DNA from: Richelia sp. UBA3308
GTDB lineage: Bacteria > Cyanobacteriota > Cyanobacteriia > Cyanobacteriales > Nostocaceae
DNA length: 8,073 bases
Direction: 5' to 3'
Assembly (NCBI GenBank): GCA_002361335.1
Contig: DESS01000221.1
Coordinates: forward strand, 25,371 to 33,443
The position numbers were made by a program, and so were the translations under genes. This document shows, in pieces, positions 1-5,635 of this stretch. Below the pieces are notes generated by a model, which ran no database searches, was not told where the DNA came from, and saw nothing but the letters and a program-made list of their open reading frames with translations. Positions within the stretch are counted from its first letter, which is position 1, and each line of letters opens with the position of its first letter.

Positions 1-30
1 GGGGAATTAAACCCATATGTTTAGTTAAAG

Positions 31-99
31 TCTCTCTTTTAGGGGAGAGATGTGGAGACGTGTAAAAGCTCTATTCCACGGCGTAGGAAGGCGACTCTC
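31..99. other. possible structured element near the left edge
   Basis: TCTCTC (31-36) can pair with GAGAGA (45-50), extended inward by G-U pairs. Alternatively GAGAG (45-49) can pair with CTCTC (95-99), enclosing a helix GTGGA (52-56) with TCCAC (75-79). These options are mutually exclusive. The block is less AT-rich than its surroundings. It could be a dispersed repeat, the end of an element cut by the window edge, or a structured RNA. Nothing in the sequence decides between these. Confidence 0.2.
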
Positions 100-354
100 A
101 ACCGAAAACCGTTATATTAGATAAGTAATAATACCAATAGTGTTTCTTATTTATACGTTAAAAATGATCGGAAATACTTTTTTAGTATAAAATAAACATT
201 AGTTGGACGTATTATCACTTGCAAAACGATTTTCAGATAACAACAACTTCAACATCGGTGTCGCTCCCTAAGTCACCGTGCCTTTATATCTCGGTTTCGC
301 CAGAATAAAACTAAAACAGTGGTATATTTCTTTTTTTTTGGATTTTTCTCAGTT

Positions 355-415
355 GCTTCTATCCTGCCGTGTATATTACCAATTAACAAACCAGAGAGAT
401 GCTCCGGATAGAAGC
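355..415. repeat. perfect 10-bp inverted repeat with 41-bp spacer
   Basis: GCTTCTATCC at 355-364 is matched by its exact reverse complement GGATAGAAGC at 406-415. The tetramer TCAG lies near the left arm (350-353) and directly outside the right arm (416-419), loosely resembling a target duplication. No gene adjoins it, so it may be a small palindromic element or the remains of one. Confidence 0.45.
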
Positions 416-771
416 TCAGATAATACAGGTTTATAAGGGAAAGGGAGTAACTTATTTAAGAAATAAAGTATTTGTTAGATACCCCTGGGCTAGTACGGGC
501 AAGATGCAGTAGCACATTTTGGCCATTGTATTGCAATCAACTAAAAATCGCTATATTTCTTTACATAGTAAGATTAATTTTTGCTAATTTACTTTTAATG
601 TAGAAAAATAGTTATTTTTAAAGTTTATTAAAATTAATAGCGACTGTTATATAAATAATTTTCAGATTAAATCCATAATTAATCTTTTACTACAATTCAA
701 TTACTGAAAATTTCTAGGCTGGGGATTAATTCTGTTTCATTGAAAACGGTAAAAAGGTGCCTGGGTTTATT

Positions 772-785
772 ACTAATTAATTAGT
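772..785. repeat. 14-bp perfect palindrome
   Basis: ACTAATTAATTAGT is its own reverse complement. It is AT-rich, so chance is a real possibility. It could be a binding site for a dimeric regulator, but no intact gene is adjacent. Confidence 0.3.
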
Positions 786-1002
786 TTTCAAAGTAGTAAT
801 GAGACCGAAAAAACTCTATATAACTTTGGGCTTTGAATATCAAAAATAATTAATCTGGCTCTTGCTTAGATATTTAAAAACAACTGTTACTTAGAAAAAT
901 GTATACCGTTTGGAATACTGTTAAACTTGAATGTTATAAACAAATTTCCGGAGTTGAGATGAAGGCAACTATTATTTAGGCAGTCAGTAAATAATAAAGT
1001 AT

Positions 1003-1020
1003 AAAAAAAATATTTTTTTT
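1003..1020. repeat. A8-TA-T8 palindrome
   Basis: Eight A, then TA, then eight T form an exact 18-bp palindrome, with a ninth T following. A-tracts of this kind are known to bend DNA, and the RNA from either strand could form an A-U hairpin. No gene end lies close enough to call it a terminator. Confidence 0.5.
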
Positions 1021-1407
1021 TGTCGAGTTTCATGCTTTGAATAAAATACATATTTCCTATATTAAAATATCTTTTTATATGGTGTTATTGAATTAAAGAT
1101 AAATACAGATTTCAGATTTATTTTAGTATCTTGAATAAATATGAATCATTGTTTTTTGTAATATCAAAAATACCAAAAAAATAATAAAAGCTTTATATAT
1201 AAATAGTAATATTTCATGAAGATAAAAATTATAATTATCTTGTTTTTCAAAATAAAGATTCAGTAAAGAAAAAGAATTATAAATAAAACTGAGATACAAT
1301 TTATTCATCAGTAAATTCATAGTTTTAGCGGTAAATAAAGATGATATTTTGTTGTAGATACGGATGTTTTAGTAATAATTAAAACTCATATAAAGAATAA
1401 GTAAACT

Positions 1408-2000
1408 ATGTTAATTTGGAATGCTTAGGATCGCAGTGAACAAAAAAAAATAGCGAAAGTAGATATTGACTTAGAGAAAGTTCAAGCTATCGATAATTAA
1501 AACTTAAATGAAGTTATCTCTCAATATAGTCAATAATAAATAGCAAAAAAAAATTATAATTTCATGACTAAAATTTATTCTGCAAGCTTGAATAAACCTG
1601 AAAAATTACTATTTAAGGAGGCAACAGAACATCACATAAAAAATTAGTTAATTAATCAGTGAAAAATTAAAGGAGATTCTTTGGATAGCTATGGTAATGA
1701 AATTGGCGCGTCAATAAGAATCAGTATCATCTAAAGCTCTATCGATATATACGCAACAGGTTCCAATTCCTTAACAAAACCTATTAGTACTTTTATTAGA
1801 GCTTTACAAAAGAAATACACCCAACAACACAACAGAGAAATTGACCAAGCAAGGTCAGTATCCAGTTCGACTATACTTGGCAATACTGTTACAGCTACTA
1901 TCTCCTGTAGAGTAAAACCTAATTAATGGTTACTTTAAACTAATCGATGACCATCTATATAGGCCATACAATGCGCCAGGTAAACTTAATGCGATTCTGT
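1408..2000 (+). pseudogene. probable decayed protein gene, unidentified
   Basis: From ATG 1408 one frame reads like protein (for example KVDIDLEKVQAIDN and ASLNKPEKLLFKEATEHH) but is interrupted by TAG 1426, TAA 1498, TAA 1534, TAA 1537, TAG 1645 and TGA 1660. All can come from Gln or Trp codons by one transition. Downstream the neighbouring frame (phase of base 1409) becomes the more protein-like one, with LISEKLKEILWIAMVMKLAR from 1649, then TKQGQYPVRLYLAILLQLL, then GYFKLIDDHLYRPYNAPGK. It is broken by TAA at about 1712, 1775 and 1916 and ends at TAG 2000. The simplest reading is a former gene of up to about 195 codons with several nonsense changes and one frameshift. The first frame also stays open from 1735 to 1923, so the frame assignment there is uncertain. 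I do not recognise the family. Confidence 0.35.
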
Positions 2001-2476
2001 AGCTTTGATAACCCTAGAGCATCTTTTACTAAGTAATCTCATACTACTACAAGTATTACTACAAAACCTACTGAGCTGTATCAGCTAAAAAGTTCTTATT
2101 CTAGGTGCTTAAAAAGTCCACAATCGACTGTATCTTATAACCCTGATGTGGAAATGTGTCAAGTATATTTTAAGCACGTGGTGTCTTTAGAAAATATTTC
2201 TAGGATCTAATAGGAATAATTTTGTTTCTGTCTAATGCTTTATCCAATCTTAAAAGTAAACTGGGGAATAATTCGCCAAATGCTCCACTTGTTAGAGCAT
2301 GAAATTAGAAAAGCCCTCAATACCGAATAACCTAATATTTTCATACCATGTTTTCAACTAATCCAGACATATGTTTTCTCCTGAACTATTTGACGAAAAT
2401 AAATTTTAGAGATAACTCAATGCTTATGAAGAGATAAAAACTGATAAATCGTGATTTGCTTAACAGTAAGTCTCTC

Positions 2477-2499
2477 AACTAAATCTATACAATTTAGTT
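2477..2499. repeat. 8-bp AT-rich inverted repeat (hairpin)
   Basis: AACTAAAT (2477-2484) and ATTTAGTT (2492-2499) are exact reverse complements around a 7-nt loop. TCTATAC also occurs twice in direct orientation here (2484-2490 and 2499-2505). The stem is weak, and no gene end or start adjoins it, so no function is assigned. Confidence 0.3.
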
Positions 2500-2606
2500 C
2501 TATACCCCAAGTTGTGTAGAAGATTTATAGAGTTAATATTGAGTCGGTAAATAATGTACTTTATTTCTACTGTCGCTAAACTAATTTATAAATGATGACA
2601 TGGATA

Positions 2607-2729
2607 TTTCCTTGATTTCATGAATAATACAAGGAAACCAAATTTTACTTTTTGTATTAATGCTAATCCTTGTTTCCTTATGGCAACTTTGATAGTATTA
2701 TCGCTCTTATTATTTATTTTGATTTCCTT
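2607..2729 (+). promoter_or_regulatory. cluster of TTTCCTT motifs, candidate operator of the downstream gene
   Basis: TTTCCTT occurs in direct orientation at 2607-2613, 2673-2679 and 2723-2729, and inverted as AAGGAAA at 2631-2637. The first and the inverted copy form a perfect 8-bp inverted repeat, TTTCCTTG with CAAGGAAA (2607-2614 and 2630-2637). The inverted copy also pairs with GTTTCCTT at 2672-2679. The cluster ends 38 bp before the start codon of a ribbon-helix-helix gene. Proteins of that fold often bind short repeated sites in their own promoter, so an autoregulatory operator is a reasonable inference but is unproven. Confidence 0.35.
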
Positions 2730-2767
2730 AATCAATGATGTCAATATACAGCAAATAACATCACAAA

Positions 2768-2938
2768 ATGACCAATAAGAAATGGGCTGTAAAACGTATA
2801 ACAGTAAATCTCGCAGCACAAGAAGCGGACAAACTGGAAAAATATTGCCAGCAAACTGGTAGACCAGCTACGGATGTAATTCGAGAATTAATTCGGGGCT
2901 TATCTATATCGGAAGAAAATAAAGATGTTGCAGGTTAA
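2768..2938 (+). CDS. small ribbon-helix-helix (CopG-like) DNA-binding protein
   Basis: This is an intact 56-residue gene. It encodes a basic strand (KRITVNL, residues 9-15), a first helix (about 18-30, EADKLEKYCQQTG) and, after RPATD, a second helix (VIRELIRGL, 37-45). That strand-helix-helix order, with an alternating strand and a short Gly/Pro turn, is the pattern of the MetJ/Arc/CopG fold. Such proteins dimerise and insert the paired strand into the major groove. ATG 2768 is the only sensible start: an in-frame TAA lies at 2756-2758. No Shine-Dalgarno sequence is seen. It is followed after 159 bp by crtQ on the same strand and preceded by repeated TTTCCTT motifs. It could be a stand-alone regulator or an orphan antitoxin, and no toxin gene is beside it. 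The fold is fairly secure; its targets are unknown. Confidence 0.75.
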   Translation: MTNKKWAVKRITVNLAAQEADKLEKYCQQTGRPATDVIRELIRGLSISEENKDVAG

Positions 2939-3061
2939 GGAGATAAAAAAAACGGGAAATTAACAAATTTAACCCTTGAAATTTATGAAAAAAAAGGACG
3001 AAAACTCGATGCTTTCTATTTTATTTTCCAATAAGAAGGCAAATTCCGACACCAACTCAGT

Positions 3062-3067
3062 TACAAT
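3062..3067 (+). promoter_or_regulatory. possible -10 element before crtQ
   Basis: TACAAT lies 30 bp before the crtQ start codon and resembles a sigma-70 type -10 box. No good -35 hexamer is found at the usual distance, so this is only a weak candidate. Read-through from the gene at 2768 is the alternative. Confidence 0.2.
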
Positions 3068-3097
3068 CTGTAAAGATACTGAATTAACAAAAACGGA

Positions 3098-4546
3098 ATG
3101 CGAGTTGCAATCGTAGGTGCGGGACTAGCTGGTTTATCATGTGCTGTTGATTTAGCAGATGCTGGTTGTGAGATCCAGATTTTCGAGTCTCGTCCTTTTA
3201 TTGGCGGAAAAGTTGGTAGTTGGGTTGATAGAGATGGCAATCACCTGGAAATGGGATTACATGTCTTTTTCGGATGCTACTATCAACTATTTGATTTGAT
3301 GACAAAAGTGGGTGCATTTGAAAACTTGCGCCCGAAACAACATATCCATAACTTTATAAATCGAGGTGGGCGTACTGGTTCCTTAGATTTTCGCTTCCTT
3401 ACTGGTGCCCCTTTCAATGGATTGAAAGCTTTTTTCACCACTTCTCAACTGTCCCTACAGGATAAGGTGCAAAATTCTCTAGCCCTAGGGACAAGTCCAG
3501 TTGTGCGAGGTCTAATTGACTTTGATGGTGCGATGAAAAACATTCGACACTTAGATAAAATTAGCTTCGCAAAATGGTTCCGTAGTCATGGCGGTAATAA
3601 TGGAAGCATTCAACGCATGTGGAATCCTATTGCTTACGCTTTAGGGTTTATCAATTGCGAAAATATTTCTGCCCGCTGTATGTTGACAATATTCCAGTTG
3701 TTTGCAACTAGAACAGAAGCTTCAAAACTACGGATGCTCCAAGGTTCCCCCCAAGAGTACTTGCACAAGCCAATTTGCAATTATTTGCAAGAGAGGGGAA
3801 CCAAAATTTATACTCGTCGGCAAGTACGAGAAATAAAGTTTAGCGAAGTTGGAGGTAAAACCGGGGTAGATGGATTAATAGTCAGCAATGGCGATAGTCA
3901 GGAAAATATCGTCGCAGATGCTTACATTGCAGCTTGCGATTTACCTGGAATTACTCGCTTGTTACCCTCACAGTGGCGTAAATGGTCGGAGTTTGACAAC
4001 ATTTATAATTTGGATGCCGTACCTGTCGCCACGGTGCAGCTACGCTTTGATGGCTGGGTAACAGAAATGCAGGATGCACAAAAACGCAAACAATTGCAGC
4101 AAGCGGCGGGTATAGATAATTTACTCTATACTCCTGATGCTGACTTTTCTTGTTTTGCTGATTTGGCTTTAACTAGTCCTGCTGATTATTATCGCCAAGG
4201 AAGTGGTTCTTTAATGCAATTGGTACTCACACCAGGAGACCCTTTTATTAAGAAAAGTAACGAAGAAATAGCTCAACACGTCTTAGGGCAGGTGCATGAG
4301 TTATTTCCTTCCTCGCGAGAATTAAACATGACCTGGTATAGTGTGGTTAAGCTGGCTCAATCGTTGTATCGGGAAGCACCGGGAATGGATGTTTATCGTC
4401 CGCCGCAAAAAACCAGCGTAGAAAACTTCTTTTTAGCGGGTAGTTATACTCAGCAAGATTATATCGATAGTATGGAAGGTGCCACAATTTCGGGGAGGCG
4501 TGCAGCGAAGGCAGTTTTGGAGATGGAAAAAAATAGCTTTGGTTAG
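3098..4546 (+). CDS. crtQ: zeta-carotene desaturase (plant type)
   Basis: This 482-residue flavoprotein fits the plant/cyanobacterial zeta-carotene desaturase family, usually about 480-490 residues. The family converts 9,9'-di-cis-zeta-carotene through neurosporene to tetra-cis-lycopene (prolycopene), passing electrons to plastoquinone at the membrane. The N-terminus carries the FAD dinucleotide-binding signature VGAGLAGL (residues 6-13) and a Glu closing the second strand (FES, 29-31), followed by GGKVGSW (36-42) and HLEMGLHVFFG (49-59). The C-terminus carries the carotenoid-desaturase FAD motif AGSYTQQDYIDSMEGA (447-462). ATG 3098 places the first glycine of the motif at residue 7, as expected, and an in-frame TGA at 3080 excludes a longer protein. 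No Shine-Dalgarno sequence is evident. It differs from the bacterial CrtI type. The SRPBCC gene follows after 223 bp on the same strand. No truncation or missing motif is seen. Confidence 0.95.
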   Translation: MRVAIVGAGLAGLSCAVDLADAGCEIQIFESRPFIGGKVGSWVDRDGNHLEMGLHVFFGCYYQLFDLMTKVGAFENLRPKQHIHNFINRGGRTGSLDFRFLTGAPFNGLKAFFTTSQLSLQDKVQNSLALGTSPVVRGLIDFDGAMKNIRHLDKISFAKWFRSHGGNNGSIQRMWNPIAYALGFINCENISARCMLTIFQLFATRTEASKLRMLQGSPQEYLHKPICNYLQERGTKIYTRRQVREIKFSEVGGKTGVDGLIVSNGDSQENIVADAYIAACDLPGITRLLPSQWRKWSEFDNIYNLDAVPVATVQLRFDGWVTEMQDAQKRKQLQQAAGIDNLLYTPDADFSCFADLALTSPADYYRQGSGSLMQLVLTPGDPFIKKSNEEIAQHVLGQVHELFPSSRELNMTWYSVVKLAQSLYREAPGMDVYRPPQKTSVENFFLAGSYTQQDYIDSMEGATISGRRAAKAVLEMEKNSFG

Positions 4547-4699
4547 CAATTATTTACATCTAAATAAAGACTTTTAAGATTAGGTTACAAATTTTCCTGA
4601 AAAATACGGTTTTTGCGAATTATTTGGGCGTAACTGACACGGTAAAAACCTGCTATACCGAGAAGAATTCGTCCGATTTTTCATATCATCAATTTACCT

Positions 4700-4705
4700 T
4701 ATAAT
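4700..4705 (+). promoter_or_regulatory. possible -10 element before the SRPBCC gene
   Basis: A consensus TATAAT stands 64 bp before the start codon, within the 223-bp gap after crtQ. No matching -35 box is clear. It suggests the SRPBCC gene could have its own promoter as well as any read-through from crtQ. Confidence 0.3.
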
Positions 4706-4769
4706 AAGCATATCAAATTATTATAGTTTTAATCAAGTCAAAGCAGAGTAATTAGGATAAGAACAAAGA

Positions 4770-5219
4770 ATGGCTAACTGGTTGGAGCATACCGTACAAG
4801 TAGAGGTAGATGCTCCTATGCATGTAGTGTGGGGTATGTGGTCAGATTTAGAACAAATGCCTCGCTGGATGAAATGGATTGATTCGGTCAAAGTTCTTGA
4901 AGAAAATCCAGAGTTATCCCTTTGGAAATTAGACGCTAATGGATTTGAATTTAGCTGGCGATCGCGAATTTTGAAATTGGTTCCTCATCAGATAATCCAA
5001 TGGGAATCAGTTGATGGTTTACCGAATAGAGGAGCGGTAAGATTTTACGACCGTCAAAATAGTAGTATTGTGAAACTGACCGTTGGTTATGCAATACCCG
5101 GTATTATTGGCAAACTGATGGATAATTTATTTTTAGGAAAGCTGGTAGAATCAACCCTAGAAGAAAATTTGCTTTCTTTCAAGGAATACGCTCAAGCTAG
5201 AGTAAATTCTATTGAATAA
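4770..5219 (+). CDS. SRPBCC (START/polyketide-cyclase-like) family protein
   Basis: This 149-residue protein has the layout of a single SRPBCC helix-grip domain. It shows an opening strand HTVQVEVDAP (7-16), the helix and tryptophan-rich segment VVWGMWSDLEQMPRWMKWI (19-37), a series of strands including LWKLDANGFEFSWRSRI, then IIQWESVDGLPNRGAVRF, and a long C-terminal helix (about 115-145). Members of this fold bind hydrophobic ligands such as lipids, quinones or polyketides. The cyclase/dehydrase (COQ10-like) subgroup is the closest in look. There is no signal peptide. AGGA at 4754-4757 is a somewhat distant ribosome binding site. Its place downstream of crtQ makes a role near carotenoids or quinones thinkable, but that is inference from position. 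Its stop codon lies only 11 bp from the stop of the opposing ferredoxin gene. Confidence 0.85.
   Translation: MANWLEHTVQVEVDAPMHVVWGMWSDLEQMPRWMKWIDSVKVLEENPELSLWKLDANGFEFSWRSRILKLVPHQIIQWESVDGLPNRGAVRFYDRQNSSIVKLTVGYAIPGIIGKLMDNLFLGKLVESTLEENLLSFKEYAQARVNSIE
4958..4965. repeat. HIP1 octamer
   Basis: GCGATCGC, the highly over-represented palindrome of many cyanobacterial genomes, lies inside the SRPBCC coding region. Confidence 0.9.
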
Positions 5220-5230
5220 GTAAAAGGTGA

Positions 5231-5470
5231 TTACCAAGTAGGATCGCTAAACACATTAATTGTTAATTCTTCTCGTCCTGCTGGTACTGAACTGATGCAA
5301 GCACGGATAATATCTCCACCTTCTAGTTCTACAGTACAAGCGTGGCAAGATCCCATTAAACAACCAGTAGGGATCAATACCCCAGCTCTATCTGCTACAT
5401 CCAGTAGGGATTCTCCTACTTTTGCATCAACTGTTACATCATCTGGTAAAAAATGAACTCGAACACTCAT
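5231..5470 (-). CDS. compact [2Fe-2S] ferredoxin
   Basis: This 79-residue protein carries four cysteines in the order and setting of a plant-type [2Fe-2S] cluster: Cys37, Cys42 and Cys45 in PTGCLMGSCHACTVEL, and Cys58 in RACISSVPAG. The spacing is C-x4-C-x2-C-x12-C. The first three match the classical pattern, but the last gap is far shorter than the roughly 29 residues of photosynthetic ferredoxins, which are also longer (about 97 residues). It is probably a soluble one-electron carrier, and its partner enzyme is unknown. ATG 5470 is supported by an in-frame TAA five codons upstream. No Shine-Dalgarno sequence exists because a heptamer array directly abuts the start codon. It lies downstream of cobQ on the same strand with a 165-bp gap, so co-transcription is possible. 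It converges with the SRPBCC gene. Confidence 0.9.
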   Translation of the reverse strand: MSVRVHFLPDDVTVDAKVGESLLDVADRAGVLIPTGCLMGSCHACTVELEGGDIIRACISSVPAGREELTINVFSDPTW

Positions 5471-5568
5471 AGTTATTGGTTGTTAGTTGTTAGTTGTTAG
5501 TTGTTAGTTGTTAGTTATGAGTTATGAGTTATGAGTTATGAGTTATTAGTTATTAGTTATTAGTTGTT
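5471..5568. repeat. 14-unit heptamer tandem array (STRR type)
   Basis: Exactly 14 uninterrupted 7-bp units fit the pattern AGTTRTK with one G at the first position. On the plus strand the order is AGTTATT, GGTTGTT, AGTTGTT four times, AGTTATG four times, AGTTATT three times, AGTTGTT once. Runs of identical variants suggest growth by slippage. Short tandemly repeated heptamers of this sort are known from heterocystous cyanobacteria. The array begins at the base next to the ferredoxin start codon, so it forms the whole proximal leader of that gene. Confidence 0.95.
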
Positions 5569-5609
5569 TGTATTCTAGGGGCATATACTGGCTTATTTAA
5601 CAACTAACT
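5562..5609 (-). other. inverted heptamers able to form a hairpin between cobQ and the ferredoxin
   Basis: Heptamer-like sequence in the opposite orientation lies at 5600-5638 and includes the cobQ stop codon. On the minus-strand transcript GTTAGTTGTT (from 5609 down to 5600) can pair with AACAACTAAT (from 5568 down to 5559), giving nine Watson-Crick pairs and one G-U around a 31-nt loop. It is AU-rich and lacks a U-run, so it is not a standard terminator. It might weaken read-through from cobQ or act on RNA stability. Confidence 0.4.
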
Positions 5610-5635
5610 ACTAAAAACTAACTACTAATCAATAA

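Larger units (their letters stand above)
1..1407. other. AT-rich region without an intact gene
   Basis: No convincing coding region is seen on either strand. Open stretches are short, low-complexity and rich in Ile, Phe, Asn, Lys and Tyr, as expected by chance in such AT-rich DNA. What can be pointed to is structural: a small GC-richer block with possible hairpins (31-99), a 10-bp inverted repeat (355-415), a fragment resembling a dispersed cyanobacterial palindrome (about 493-507, reading ACGGGCAAGATGC), a 14-bp palindrome (772-785) and an A8-TA-T8 palindrome (1003-1020). A T9 run at 331-339 has no clear stem before it. No tRNA, rRNA or CRISPR was recognised. Confidence 0.6.
2001..2767. other. 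gene-free stretch before the ribbon-helix-helix gene
   Basis: No intact gene is seen. One plus-strand frame is open for 57 codons (2037-2207) and again for about 36 codons (2220-2327), separated by three stops. A segment from ATG 2371 to TAA 2548 has a protein-like tail (NLYNLVLYPKLCRRFIELIL) but five internal stops. These may be further fragments of decayed genes continuing from the relic at 1408-2000, or chance. The right part (2607-2729) carries the repeated TTTCCTT motif described separately. Confidence 0.4.

Noticed and set aside
50..124. 24-codon frame after a GGGGAGAG sequence
   Set aside because: The purine-rich sequence is the arm of a hairpin and sits directly against the ATG, too close for a normal binding site; the peptide matches nothing I know.
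899..979. 26-codon frame MYTVWNTVKLECYK...
   Set aside because: It is short, followed by several stops, and without support from context; it could be another relic but cannot be told from chance.
1123..1320. 65-codon open frame on the minus strand
   Set aside because: It is low-complexity Ile/Phe/Leu/Asn/Tyr sequence in very AT-rich DNA, with no motif and no ribosome binding site, so it is most likely chance.
1756..1770. tRNA T-loop-like GGTTCCAATTCC
   Set aside because: It lacks the TTCRA core, and no acceptor or anticodon stems can be built around it; it lies inside the relic reading frame.
1408..2000. Reassigned stop codons (TAA/TAG read as Gln)
   Set aside because: All three stop codons occur, CAA is also used freely, a frameshift is needed as well, and the intact genes nearby use the standard code. 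Decay is simpler.
2586..2819. 77-codon open frame on the minus strand
   Set aside because: It overlaps the start of the ribbon-helix-helix gene and its upstream motifs, and shows no recognisable domain; the plus-strand gene explains the region better.
4640..4660. Terminator after crtQ
   Set aside because: CGGTA and TACCG give only a 5-bp stem with an 11-nt loop and no T-run after it.
5471..5568. CRISPR-like array
   Set aside because: Units are 7 bp and directly adjoining, with no spacers and no cas genes.
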